Notes: generated by a model not told the origin, from the letters alone. A DNA stretch of 64,000 nucleotides from Acanthosepion pharaonis (GCA_903632075.3 CAHIKZ030005440.1:186001-250000), one strand, 5' to 3'; positions 10,669 to 21,225 are shown, counted from the first letter of the stretch. Made by a program: numbers and translations.

Positions 10669-12099
10669 TCAGGAGAGACTTGGGGCATGTCGAGATCGAA
10701 CTAGAGATCTTGATTCGTGAGCCACAGCTTTTCGCGAACCATCTGGCAGTTTATGTAAACTGCAAGCACCAATGCCATACGAGCTTGCATCACTTGCGAC
10801 TATGATGTCGAGACTAGGGTCGTAATGGGTGAGGGAGAGGTCCGAATTAAGAGTTTTCTTGATCTTCTCGAATGCGTCTTGGCATTCCGGGGTCCATGAC
10901 CATGGTTTATCCTTTTTTAAGAGTTGGTTGAGAGGCCCTCTCAAATTTTGCATGTTCTTAATGAACCCTTGGTAAAAGTTAGCTAAGCCGAGGAAGCTTT
11001 GTAACGCTTGAACGTTATCTGGGGCCGGCATGTTTCTGATCGCGTTGGCTCTTTCTGGACCCGGCCGACGACCGTCTTTATATATGATGTGCCCTAAGTA
11101 TTTAATCTCTGGTAAGAAAATGTCACACTTTGCCTTCTTAACCTTAAAACCGTATTCTTGTATCTTTTCAAATACGTTTATTATATGGTTTCGGTGCTCT
11201 GCCGTAGTTTTACTAGTAACCAGTATATCATCCAAATAGGCTGTTGCGTAGTCAAGGTCGCCCAGCATGACGTCCATGACCTGCTGGAAAATTGCAGGCG
11301 CAACCTTTACTCCAAAAGCCAGTCTGTTGTATTTGCACAACCCTCTATGGGTGTTTATGCAGAGCAATTTGGAACTTTCTTCTTCCACCTCTATCTGAAA
11401 GTATGCGTCCGAGAGGTCGATTTTAGAAAAGATTTTTCCACCATTGAGTTTATTGAAAATTTCTTCAGGGCTTGGGAGAGGATAGTGGTGATCTTGCAAG
11501 GCATCGTTTAACCCTGTGGAAAAATCTGCGCATACTCGTATTTGATTGGACTTCTTTTTTACGTAGACCGTAGGTGCTGCCCACTCGCTGAAATCTGTTT
11601 TTGACAGAATACCTGCTTGTTCGAGTCTATCTAACTCTTTGTTGATTTGCTCTAGAGCAGCGAAAGGGACATTCCGTTTCTTTTTGAATACCGGTTGTGC
11701 ACAGTCCTTCACCTTGAACTTAGCTTTCATTTTAGTACATTTCCCAAGGCCGCCAGCAAAAACCTGGGGAAATTGTTGTTTGAGTTCCTTTTTGAGATTT
11801 ACCAAATTGGACGTTGTACTTTGTATCTTGCGACAAAATGTACTCATTGGGCAATCCCAAAGATTGAATTTTTCTATCCAATCTGTTCCAAATAAGTTAT
11901 CTGAAGTTTTTTTCAATACGTAGGCTTTGAGCTTTTTGGTAACTCCATTTAGTGTTACTGTAAGTATTACCTCGCCTAAAATGTTAATCTTTTCGCCAGT
12001 TACGGATTTTGCTGTTTTATCCGTTTTTAATAAGGTCAGCTTGTTTAATTTTTCGCCAAGTACGCCAGTTAATGGTTGAAAGATCGGAACCCGAGTCAA
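10669..12099 (-). pseudogene. pol: protease end, intact RT, truncated RNase H
   Basis: A 476-codon open minus frame. In order: the protease C-terminal half (GEKINILGEVILTV), the protease-RT linker (GTDWIEKFNLWDC), RT motif A at about residue 226 (FSKIDLSDAYFQI), FGVKVAPA, the YLDD catalytic box at about residues 288-291, the connection region (YLGHIIYKDG, LQSFLGLANFYQGF) and the start of RNase H (IIVASDASSYGIGAC). It then runs out of homology. The DSG active-site motif sits just upstream in the gag frame, so a single-base frame change interrupts protease near 12030. The RT domain itself shows no break, which is unusual here. Confidence 0.92.
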
Positions 12100-12190
12100 G
12101 CTGGAATTTAATGGAATTATTGAAAATATCTACAGTTACATATTTCCTTAAATTCCCATCGGCAATATTGTCAGATTGAGCTTGCCTAAT

Positions 12191-13252
12191 TTAATTTTTG
12201 GGTTTTCTCGTTCTGTTGGCGTACCAGCACGAAGTTAAAGTATGCCCACTTTTATTGCAATTTTTGCAATACCTTTTGTTCTTAACTGGACAGAATTTCA
12301 TCCAATGCCATTTACCACAATGGTAACATGGTCCGGGCGGTTTCTTTAACCTATTTGGGTTTTGGTTACTGCGGAATTTAGGACATGAGATTTGCCTTTT
12401 GTCTTTTTGAGGGGAATAGGAGGTAGACTTGCTTCTGATTTTATTAATCTGAGCCACACCTGATTCCTCGATAGTGTTTGAGTCACACTTTACAGATATT
12501 ACACTTTGACAGTCCTCTGCCAGTTTTTGGAGAGTCAATCCTTGTTCGTTCTCAAGCTTGGTCAGTACCCGTCGTCAGACTTCGGCGTCTTCTGCTGATA
12601 CTAGACATTGTGCGAAAATCAAGCACTTGAAATCATCGGCAGTCAGTTCGGCTAGTTTAAAATCATTACAGAGCTTGTTTACCGATGCTGCAAACGTTAG
12701 AAAATCTTGCTGGTTGTCTTTGACTATGTTCAGGCATTTCCAACGTTTGTGGAAAAAGGTTGTGTTAGGCCCGAATAGTTCCGATAGGAGCTTAATAGTC
12801 TCTGAAAAATCCAAGTCAGTGGTTTTCTTGGGTAGTATGAAGTCTACGAACCTACTATATTCTGTAGTTCCCAGTTTTCTCAATAGTAGACGTACCTTTT
12901 TTTTACTGGGCAATTGTTCACAGTCTACGTTGAAAATATCTTCGTAGCGCCTGTAAAAGCCCTCGAACGTTTTGTCGTTCTCTGGTACGTATTCAAAGGT
13001 TTCCATTGAATTGTAGATTGTACTCTGGGAGAATATTGTATCTTTTTCAGAGTTTGATCCTTTTAATGCATTTACGAGTAATTCTTTAAGTTGTTTAAGT
13101 TGTAGTTCAACATTCTGAAACGTAATTTGTTGGAATTCCATTTGTTGTTTATGTAATTCCAAAAATAGTTGTTGTTGTCTTTCTTCTGCTTTCTGTTGCT
13201 GATCCAAATTTGCTTTTAGCATTTGGGCAATTACTTTTTGAAAATCTTCCAT
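12191..13252 (-). pseudogene. gag of reverse Gypsy, one internal stop
   Basis: The start MEDFQKVIAQMLK is followed by a Q-rich coiled-coil segment, then a capsid-like domain (FEGFYRRYEDIFNVDCEQLP, LLLRKLGTTEYSRFV). One in-frame TGA at about residue 226 sits where CGA is expected. The frame then resumes to two zinc knuckles: CYHCGKWHWMKFC (CX2CX3HX4C, a spacing I associate with Mag-like Gypsy) and CKNCNKSGHTLTSC (CX2CX4HX4C). Total length is about 353 residues. The frame continues past its TAA into the protease, so gag and pol were probably one frame. The C-to-T change at CG fits deamination. Confidence 0.9.
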
Positions 13253-13860
13253 ATTTATGCAAACAAAAATGACAGCGATTTTTTGTTGCTTTGAAACCCG
13301 TGTACCAAGGGGAGGTACACAAAAAAATCTTGATAGATTTTTTTTCTTTTACAAAAAAAAATATGGACAGACAATTAGTTAAACTAAACTAATTATGTGT
13401 TCAGTTTTTTTGAGATTCCGTGGTTCCGTTAATTTTAACGTAATTGTATAAATTTTCACCACACTTATGTATTTTTTTTTTATAGAGGTGCCAAAAAGAG
13501 AAAACTCACCTCAGTGAATTTGAGGGGAGAATAATTTTATGCACGAGTTACATAAAAAAAATTTTAGATAGTTTTTTTCGAAAACTTGTGTCGTAAATAG
13601 TACTTCGCTCTTGTGTTGTCAGTTTGTTTTATGAACAAACTGTTTTTTGTGCGTGGGGGGTGTAAGAAATCGTTCTCGTAATGTTATTTGTACAGACTTT
13701 AATATTCTGTAGATGTCGAATCGCTAGTTCGTCACTGCTGTTTGGTATCGGAATATTTTTTTATGTAGACGCTGGGTGTTGCGTTTAAATCGCTAATGTA
13801 GTAATACCAGCTTAATTTCTCGTTCAACACTACTGTGGGAACGCGTGGAGTTTCTGTGTA
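13253..13860 (-). other. Untranslated leader of reverse Gypsy
   Basis: AT-rich sequence with poly-A/T runs between the repeated primer-site region and the gag start. No frame of note. Confidence 0.6.
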
Positions 13861-14057
13861 TTTTTCGAGTACTCTGTCGCTATTGATATGGGGAGAACGA
13901 AATTCTCGAATCTTTCTGTCGCCACTGATGTGGGACTGGCAAGGTATTGCGGTTTTCGACGTGAATGCGTTTCTCGAATTCTTCGTCGACACAGATGTGG
14001 AACTGGTAAGGTATTGAGGTTTCGGCGTGAGTGCGTTTCTCGAATCCTCGTCGCCAC
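13861..14057 (-). repeat. Leader tandem repeat carrying the primer site
   Basis: Units of 66-68 bp start with TTCTCGAAT at 13903, 13971 and 14037. A shorter, more diverged unit starts near 13861. Each unit contains a version of the primer-site/LTR junction (GTCGCCACTGATGTGG on the plus strand). The third unit is the functional junction and runs into the LTR. Confidence 0.8.
14044..14056 (-). promoter_or_regulatory. Primer binding site for tRNA-Ser
   Basis: On the minus strand this reads TGGCGACGAGGAT, one base after the 5' LTR. All 13 bases are complementary to the 3' end of serine tRNA (GCT type) as I recall that sequence. Confidence 0.82.
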
Positions 14058-14296
14058 TGATGTGGGGCCAAAGTTGGGACCACAGAAGGAAAACACGGAA
14101 CACGGATTATATGTAAGAAAGATATATTAACAACAGGTTACAGAGATAGTGTAAGCGGAGCTTACTATATGCTAGTGTCCAATACTGGTAGTCGTACGCG
14201 GCTCTCACTGTCTCTCTGTGTCTCTCTAGAGTGTTGTGTCGCATACTTAATATAGACCTGGAAGAGTCTATTGTGTAGGTAGTTCCGGTCTCACAA

Positions 14297-14298
<2 letters not shown>
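14058..14298 (-). repeat. 5' LTR of reverse Gypsy
   Basis: Matches 10315-10545 apart from a 10-bp TGTCTCTC-type duplication and seven substitutions. It is followed directly by TCTA satellite. Confidence 0.9.
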
Positions 14299-14332
<34 letters not shown>

Positions 14333-14609
14333 CGATCTATTTCATCATTTATCTATCTATTCATCTCGGTCTTTTTCATATCTATCTATCTATCTATCTA
14401 TCTATTTGACTTTTTGTATCTATCTCTCTGTTTATCTCAGTTTTTTTCATATCTATCTATCCATCTCTCCCAGTTCTTTTCATATCTATCTATCTATCTA
14501 TCTAACTATCTTAGGCCTATTCATATCTATCTATCCCAGTCTTTTCCCATCGATCTCTCTATCTGCCTCAGCCCTTTTCATATCTATCTGCCTATATCAG
14601 ACATTTTCA

Positions 14610-14642
<33 letters not shown>

Positions 14643-14775
14643 GACTTTTTTGTATATGTCTCTCTGTTTATCTCGTTTTTTTCCATATCTATCTATCCAT
14701 CTCTCTCAGTTCTTTTCATATCTATCTATCTATTTATCTATCTCAGTTCTTTTCATATCTATCTTTCTGTCTAGA
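14299..14775. repeat. Degenerate TCTA satellite, right block
   Basis: The same satellite as at 2789-4643 and 9109-10314. This is the right edge of the original array. Confidence 0.95.
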
Positions 14776-14998
14776 ATACATTTTGTTTTGTCGAGTTTGC
14801 TTCGAGCTATTTCACATTTCGTTGGGTATTCTGTGAAGTAAGTGTTATTTTTTTTACCAGCGTCTTCTGCATCCGTTGTTGCCTTTATTGTCGTCTTGTT
14901 CGTCTGAATTCCGTGTATTGTTTTTGAATCGTGTGCAGTGACATTCATGTCAGAGCCCGAATCTCTGAACGCTTTCCCTACTGAAGTAACTCCTTCGG
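14776..14998 (-). pseudogene. Gypsy-like protease fragment
   Basis: The minus strand encodes GKAFRDSGSDMNVTA, a DSG-type aspartic protease active site, followed by KTIHGIQTNKTT. A lysine-rich tail then reaches the satellite edge. It is unlike the three Gypsy copies in detail, so it comes from another LTR family. Truncated at both ends. Confidence 0.5.
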
Positions 14999-15060
14999 CA
15001 TGGGCAAAGGATAGACCCCCACAATAAGCGCCAGAATATTTTTAAAATCTAAAAGAGAAG

Positions 15061-16645
15061 TTTGATCCTTATGATGATGGAAATGAATTATTACCGGTGC
15101 CATCTGTATTGGACACAATATCTTTAGTAACAACGGACCCCAAGACTCGCAAGTTAAATATTGTGAATAGGGAAGTGATGGAGGAGGCCCAAATTCTAGC
15201 AAGAAGGAGTAGGTCAATATGGTTATGGGACCTTACCCATAATAACATAATGGACTATTCCATACGTATAAATACTGCGCCACAATAGGAAGCAGGGAGT
15301 TCAGTCTGAAGTCTGGAGTGAAGTCCGTCAGAAGTCTGTCAGTCAGTCAGAGTGAGCGAGTCAGTCAGTCGAGTCAGAGGCAGTCCGAAACAGAGTGGCG
15401 TTCAGACAATTACTACTAAACCTGATTGTTCGTACTAACACTTTCTACTTCTCTGTATATATTCCTGTTTGTAATATATCTGTGTTATTCCATATCCGTA
15501 TGCGAGTTCTTCTTTATTGGTTCTATCTTGGACTATCACCGTGGTACAAGGAACTGGACCATAACAATATGGGACATTTTATTACCTAAAGAAGAGGAAG
15601 CTAAATTGCTGGCAGCTTGTATTCTGGCTACTTCTACAGTTAGGCTTCAGACCGATTACAAGAGAACTAGAAAAGCAAAAGTGACTCTCTATAAAGTTCC
15701 ACTATCTGAAGACCATCTTGGTTTTTCCTTTTCCCAATATGGGGACGTCTCTGACGTCTGCCCTCTTAAATGTAAGACAGGAATAGCCACAAGCGATATT
15801 GAAATCGCAATCACTTTAAACCGAAAGCAGTTTACCGAAATACCCAACATATTAATGTGTGAAGGTAGATGTCTTTGTGGACGGTCGTCGACCACTTTGT
15901 TGGGCTTGTAGGGCTGCGAGGCATTTGTCGAAGGCTTGCCAATGACAAAATCCTGACCCACAACCCAAAAAGAAAAAAAAGCAGTAACATCAAAGACAAC
16001 ATCAAAGACAACCAAGAAAACGCGAGAGTAGGCAGAAGTCGTTAAGAATGGATCCAAAAAGTATCACTACTTCCATTCAGCAGCAGAATGAGTCCCCAAC
16101 CAGAGCCAGAGGACGAGCAAGTAGAAATGCAGGAGATGCCCCCACCTCGGTCGTCTTCACTGAAAAGAGGGAGAGAGGGAGCAGAAGAAGAAAAAAGGGC
16201 GAAAATCAAATAAAAAAGAAAAGCGAGCTGAAGTCCCCAAAGACTCGACTAAAACCAAGGCTCAATTTGACACGGCTTCGACAATCAAGAAGCATGAAAA
16301 ATTACCACACGAAGCCTTCCTTCATTCCCTGTGAAAGCACCATTGTCCTCTATTCGCAATACACCTTTTCATCAAACACCCTCTCTCAATACCACTGCAG
16401 CCGACGACATTTCCACTCCTCCCAACACTCCCCTTTCCACCAGCACAGCGCCTAATAAATCCCCAACGCCCAGCACCTACCAGCATTCTTCTTCTTCTCT
16501 TAAGAAGAAATTCCCGAGTGGGGTAATGTCGTGCTCTGTGGACAAGCGGGCAACAGAAGCGGGCATGTTAAAGCAAAAAAGAGCTTTGTTGAAGCCTTTC
16601 TTGCTACAGAAGATCCCTGAAATTTCCCCAAGGCCGCTGACGTAT
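15061..16645 (+). pseudogene. LINE ORF1 (nucleic-acid-binding protein)
   Basis: The N-terminal part (PVPSVLDTISLVTTDP ... ARRSRSIW, to 15222) continues across the insertion, after one copy of its 8-bp flanking repeat, as DILLPKEEEAKLLAACI. An RRM-like region follows (KAKVTLYKVPLSEDHLGF). A frame change near 15880 leads to a CX2CX4HX4C zinc knuckle (CWACRAARHLSKAC, 15898-15939). The tail is basic, then S/T/P-rich (RSSSLKRGREG ... STPPNTPLSTSTAP), with several frame changes. Such proteins coat LINE RNA. Confidence 0.75.
15223..15564 (+). mobile_element. 342-bp LTR-like insertion in LINE ORF1
   Basis: Direct repeats CAATATGG (15215-15222 and 15565-15572) flank it. Using one copy, the ORF1 reading frame is continuous across the join. 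The insert has a TATAAATA box near 15268, a GTCAGT-rich leader and near-inverted ends (TTATGGGACC and GGACCATAA). A solo LTR with TG...CA set a few bases inward is possible. So is a short DNA element with an 8-bp target duplication. Confidence 0.6.
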
Positions 16646-16973
16646 TAACGTGGATAAAGAGCACAAGCTGAAATCTGATGGCGTGGAATTATCTACACGA
16701 GGTAAAGGATGCTTTTCCGGAGATCCGTATGGTGGAAATGGGAACCCCGGACCGGAGAAAGCTACAGAAATATTGTGCAGGGAAGGCCCCAGTAATCCTT
16801 CAACCTTCATTATATAGGGCATTAAAACTAAACTATCCCTCGGACATTAGCGGTATTGTCCGAGATGGTCGCATGACAACATAGATGGGGACAGGGAGCC
16901 TGGGGCAATCCGTCGGTGTCCTTTCATCCGCAGATTTCGGTCCAGTCTGTGAGTAGAGGAATCAAGTTGAAAA

Positions 16974-17771
16974 ATGTCACTCAAGATAGCTAGTTTGAAT
17001 GCGAGGGGCTTGAGGGATTGGAGTAAGGTTGCCCGCCTGCTCTTGTCCTTTGGCGTAGATGTAGCTGCGATCCAGGAGACGCACTTTGCTTGCGAGGTTG
17101 ATGCGCGTGTGCTGTTTATCGATGCTGTTGACTATTCAGCATACGTAAACCAACCGGCCAGAGGTGTTTCCTTGCTGGTTAAACGTAACCTGGATGCGAG
17201 GGTGGACTTTGTCCACGTCGATGCGAGGGGGCGGTTGATCGTTGCTGATATTGCCGTGAATAGTGGTTCGTTTCGGGTCGTTGAGGTTTATGCGCCCGAC
17301 AATCAGGGGGAGCGTGTCTCTTTTTTTCTTTTCTTTTTTTTTTTTGGTAGTTGGGGCGATTCTTCGCGCTTAGTCTTAGTGGGGGACTGGAAGCCATCCT
17401 GGACCCCAAGATAGACAGGAGGCGGGGAGCTAGCGGGAGGACATCAGGCGATCGTAACCTGGCTGATCTGATCGACGAGTTTGGTCTCTTCGATAGATAT
17501 CGGGTCGATCACCCTGGGCGGGAATGTGGATGTGGACTCGCAGTGGCCGTCTATCCAGGTAGCTGGCTACCTGGATAGAATGTTAGTGAGAGGGGCCGGT
17601 GTAGACTTGCTAGATTGTCCCACGTTCCACTGGTTAGGCTATTCGAACCACAGACTTGCCTGTGCCCGCATAGCGTTAGATGCTAGGCCTAGAATGGTTG
17701 GACACTGGAAGTTCTATCTGGACAGGCGGGACAATCCAGCAACAGCTGATGTTTTGGCGGCTTGTGGCTAA
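16974..17771 (+). pseudogene. LINE ORF2: AP-type endonuclease domain
   Basis: Starts MSLKIASLNARGLRDWSK with the endonuclease motif LN.RGL. It continues with VAAIQETH (catalytic Glu), GVSLLVKRNLD and VVEVYAPD, then GDW at the expected GDFN position. A T-rich expansion at about 17318-17345 shifts the frame. The domain resumes (AILDPKIDRRRGASG ... LIDEFGLFDRYR, then FHWLGYSNHRLACARI, with NHRL where SDHR/L is expected). It breaks at 17771 before the RT. The enzyme nicks target DNA to prime reverse transcription. Confidence 0.88.
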
Positions 17772-17809
17772 AATTAGCAGAGGTGCTGCTTCAGAATATT
17801 TTTAGCTAT

Positions 17810-18640
17810 TGTAAAGAAAATTTACACATAAACTTGATAATATCCTAAACGAAATTCTTTATTTTTTACTTATAAATTATTACAGTTCAAGCTTCATCCG
17901 TTCATCTAAAAATGAAATCCATTCTTCTAGTTTAACTTTGAGCAAAATGGTTAAGAATTTTCTCCTTGATCCCTGGATGAATGTTATTGTAATTTTTCGC
18001 CATTGAAAGAAATGCAAGTGCATTTAGTCTTTCAGGATTCACAGTGCTCCTTAGAAAAGTTCTTTTATTCATTTCAGTGTTGAAAAGCAATGTTCTGGCT
18101 CTGATGTTGTCATAGGAATTGCCAAGAGGATTTTGATCAGTTTCGTAATTTCAACAAGAACACCATATAGAATATTTTCCAAGATAAATTTCAACAAGGC
18201 AATTAATTTGCAATATTCATGCATATCGGATCTACTATAGAATACTTTACTTAATTTTCAAGCGTTACTTTGTCAATTGTGGAATATTTTTCAGTGGTCA
18301 ATATTATCTCTTCTGTAGGTAGTTCATTCTTAAAACTAGTAAAGCTTTTCTTGTTTAACAATTTAGCAACTACTAAGTGTTTAATGGAAGAATATCTGTC
18401 CATTATATCAACAAATATGCAGTCACATAAAGTTCCTTTGATTGATTTCTCCCAATAAGAATCTTGAAGGCGTTCCTTACTTCTAAAATAGCAGTTTTTA
18501 AATCTATTATATATTTATTGACTTTAAAAACACTAATTTCTGCCAGGGTTTGATCTGCATTTGCTATTGACTGAATTTCTGTAAGGCAGCTTTTTAAAGG
18601 TTGCAAATTTTCATGAACGCTGTTCACTGTCCCAGTGTTA
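17810..18640 (-). pseudogene. hAT-family transposase C-terminal relic
   Basis: The minus strand at 17930-18120 encodes RTFLRSTVNPERLNALAFLS, followed by an NYNNIHPGIKEKIL-type tail and a stop. This resembles the hAT C-terminal dimerisation region (LRSTMSQERLNSLALLSIE). Further upstream (18403-18640) a helical segment (IANADQTLAEISVFKVNKYI) lies in a compatible orientation. The middle has stops and frame changes. No terminal inverted repeats were identified. Confidence 0.55.
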
Positions 18641-18665
18641 TATTTCCAGATGCTAAACTCCAAGA

Positions 18666-19437
18666 AATCCTGACCAGGCAGCTGGACACCAGTCACTTTC
18701 CCACCGACAAAATACAGAGAAGGGTCTGCAATAAAATCGATCCTGAACAGGCATCACGACACTAGTCACTATCCCACCGACAAAACCCAGAGAAGTGTCT
18801 GCAATACAATCGAACTGAACAGGCATCTCGACACCAGTCACTTTCCCACTGACAAAATACAGAGAACGGGCTGCAATACAATCGATCCAGACCTGGAATC
18901 TCGACATTAGTGACTTTCGCACCAACAAAATCCAGAAAAGGGTCTACAATACAATCGAACCTGACAAGGCATCTCGATACCAGTCTCTTTCCCATTGCTA
19001 AAACCCAGAGAAGAGTCTGCCATACAATTTAGCCTGACCAGGCATATCGACACCAGTCACATTCCCACCGACAAAATCCAGAGAAGGTTCTACAATCCAA
19101 ACGTTCCTGACCAGGGATCTCGACACCAGTCAATTTCCCACCGACAAAACCCCCAAAAATGTCTGCAATACAATCGATCCTGAAAAGTCATCTCGAGCCC
19201 AGTCACTTTCCCACCGACAAAATTCAAAAATCTGTCTATAATATAATCCTTCCTGACAAGGCATCTAGACGCCAGTCACTTTCCCACTGTCAGAATGCAG
19301 AGAAGGGTCTGCAATATAATCGATCTTGGCCAGGCATCGTGACACCAGTCTCATTCCAACCAATAAAAGCAAGAGAATTTTCTGCAATTCAATTGATCGT
19401 GAACAGGCATCTAGACACCAGTTACATTCCCACCGAC
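18666..19437 (+). repeat. Tandem array: ten 73-bp units from a LINE RT tail
   Basis: After a 43-bp partial unit, full units begin at 18709, 18782, 18854, 18927, 19000, 19073, 19146, 19219, 19292 and 19365. Nine are 73 bp and one is 72 bp. Each encodes the equivalent of QRRVCNTIDPDQASRHQSLSH, a segment present once in the LINE C-termini at 38.6 and 39.2 kb. The array then runs on, in the same orientation, into the next LINE segment (WLSSVCPTNIFMATA). Because 73 is not a multiple of three, each unit shifts frame. Units differ at scattered positions, so the array is not recent. Confidence 0.92.
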
Positions 19438-19860
19438 ATGAATTGGCTTTCCTCTGTCTGTCCTACAAATATTTTCATGGCAACTGCTCTGAAAAGCATT
19501 TTTCCCCTGGTGCCTCGGCTACATGCATTTAAGCGTGTCACTAGATTGGCAACTAGGTTTCACCGGTTTACTGTTGAACTAACAACGCCATTTCTACTCT
19601 AACAGTTTCTTTTCTCGCACTTCTTACCTGTGGCACCAACATCGAATTTCTTGCTTCCCTCATAACTACAATGTTCATACATTTAAATACATCAATCGCC
19701 ATCTTCTTTTTTCTTGAACCTATTTCTTTTTTCTTTTTTGTCCTTTCTTTAATCCACCCGATTCTTTGTCTTCTCATTTTCTTTCATTCCCCTTGCATTC
19801 TAGTGGCATTATCGCCGAGGGATGGATCACAGATTCAGTTTCGTTTTACCAGACTGTTCG
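19438..19860 (+). pseudogene. LINE (Jockey/RTE-like) C-terminus and 3' end
   Basis: The forward strand encodes LSSVCPTNIFMATALKSIFP...LVPRLHAFKR and RLATRFHRFTVEL, then a version of ANSFFSRTSYLW. This is the same order as the RT C-terminus at 38.6-38.9 kb. The 3' end is recognised by the motif TAGTGGCATTATCGCC near 19801. It is a truncated copy and the 73-bp array forms its upstream part. Confidence 0.7.
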
Positions 19861-20244
19861 AATCCTGAGGGAGAGTTCCAAAAAATCTGGACAAACAAAC
19901 ACAGTTGCTAAAAAGTGACTCAATTTTTTTATAACATATTCAAAATATTTATGGATTTTTTTATTTAATTTTATATTTTTTTATATTATTTTCGATCTTT
20001 TTTGATGGATTTTTTAGAAATAGTCTAAGTATATAAGTTTTTTTTTTCAAACATTTTTAAAATATTCGTTATATGTTAAATTATTTAGGACGTTTGAATA
20101 TTTTTTTGAAATATTTGAGATATTTACAATTTATTAAACATTACAAATATTGAAATATTAGTACCGTTTTGAAATTATTTTGATTTCTTTTTCGTGTTTT
20201 GATGTATATCAATAAGTGCAGATATGTACGACTTTTGGACGGTT
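19861..20244. other. AT-rich stretch, nothing recognised
   Basis: Long A/T runs and ATATTT-rich sequence. No frame, exon signal or repeat boundary stands out. Confidence 0.5.
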
Positions 20245-20412
20245 CACGCTCCTCTCTGGTCTTTTGAAAAGGAGTAAGCGTTTATCCCTTGATTCCTGTT
20301 TAGGGTTAGGTTTCCAGTTCCTTTTAAAGCCTGTTTCAACTCTATACTTCTGACGTCTCCGTCTGAACTCTGAGATATTTACTTTCTTTCCCTCAACAGG
20401 AATAGATTGGTT
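20245..20412 (+). repeat. Dispersed repeat family A, left part
   Basis: Contains the family signature GGTCTTTTGAAnAGGAGTA, TTTATCCCTTG and CCAGTTCCTT. The same signature occurs at 21226-21370, 21560-21740 and 26060-26540, and on the minus strand at 23300-23400 and 63720-63850. It is interrupted here by the insertion at 20413. Confidence 0.65.
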
Positions 20413-21225
20413 TGTTGGGGATGTGCAGAATTTATTAATTATGCTTGAAAGAATCAGAAGGAATTTGTGTAGGTTGCGTGACTTTCTGCATCCACAACAA
20501 ATAAATAAACGAAATTTAAAATACGATTAAGAACAAGACATATTCAATTAGAAACTAATGTAACATTTATATACAATTCAAAACAATATACAAGTAGGAT
20601 AATTGGTATATGTTATGTTGGCAAAATGTGTATGATGTTTTAGATTTCAGAATGTCTCTCTTTGTAATCGTTCGTTCATTTGCAGTCCGTTTTAGATTTG
20701 TGTTGATATTAAAATTGTTAATATTAAGTGTCTTTTTAGAAGGAGTTCTTAAGGAGTGATCTACCTTTGACTGTAATGTTTTTAAGGTCGTTCGCACATT
20801 GATGTTGCTTAATAGATAGTGAATATAATTCACTTTAGATAAGCAATGTTTGAGAATCGATGTCCACAGAGTTGGTTGAGTTTTAATTGTGAGTGAGTCT
20901 GCGTTGATGTACCTTTGCGCGGTAAAATCGTGATTTCGAGTGACGTGGAGTGACGTGGAGTATGTTGGCAATTTCTCTGTGGGTGTTCGTTACTGACTGC
21001 TTGGGGCAGTCGGCGTTTACTTTTATAAGTCCTGAAAATCCGAAATTGGCTCACGGAGTTTTGGCGCAATTTCGTTTTTTGCACGTGAACTTTCAGATTA
21101 TTGTGTCTCGGTTTTTATTGGTTGAAGTTTTCCGTACGTAGGCGTAAGATATAGACTGTTCATTTGCTAGGGGTGATAGGTAAGAAAAAGACGAGTCTAC
21201 AGATTCACCTATCGCCCGTTTCACA
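20413..21225 (-). mobile_element. Solo LTR candidate, 813 bp
   Basis: It sits inside a copy of dispersed repeat family A: the flanks at 20405-20412 and from 21226 match sequence that is contiguous at 26230-26290. The ends read TGTTGGGG and TTTCACA on the plus strand, i.e. TG...CA. On the minus strand a TATAAAAG box (near 21020) is followed by a CAGTCAGTAACGAAC-like start region. No internal pol sequence is present. A 134-codon minus frame inside it resembles nothing. No clean target duplication is visible. Confidence 0.45.

Larger units (their letters stand above)
10315..14298 (-). mobile_element. Gypsy/Mag-type LTR retrotransposon, reverse copy lacking integrase
   Basis: LTRs at 10315-10545 and 14058-14298 flank, on the minus strand, a tRNA-Ser primer site, a repeated leader, gag, protease and RT, then a truncated RNase H fused directly to the last residues of Pol. 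The integrase and most of RNase H are deleted, so it could only have moved with enzymes supplied by another copy. Satellite lies on both sides. The LTRs differ by seven substitutions and a 10-bp CT-rich duplication by eye, so it is likely older than the forward copy. Confidence 0.92.
15045..17771 (+). mobile_element. Tx1/L1-like LINE, 3'-truncated
   Basis: A forward non-LTR element with an ORF1 (Gag-like, zinc knuckle, PS-rich tail) and the start of ORF2 (AP-type endonuclease). It stops abruptly in the endonuclease-RT linker at about 17771, where unrelated hAT-like sequence takes over. ORF1 holds a 342-bp insertion (15223-15564) and ORF2 a T-rich expansion. Related ORF1 and RT fragments sit at 1.8-2.65 kb. 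Inactive. Confidence 0.85.

Noticed and set aside
16331..16648. Independent 105-codon gene
   Set aside because: It is the S/T/P-rich tail of LINE ORF1 in a shifted frame, matching the 1.8-2.3 kb copy.
18666..19437. Regular direct repeats suggesting a CRISPR-like array
   Set aside because: Units are contiguous without unique spacers, derive from a LINE coding segment, and lie in a eukaryotic repeat context.
20567..20971. 134-codon minus-strand frame
   Set aside because: It lies inside the solo-LTR candidate, has no recognisable domain and shows AT-driven composition.
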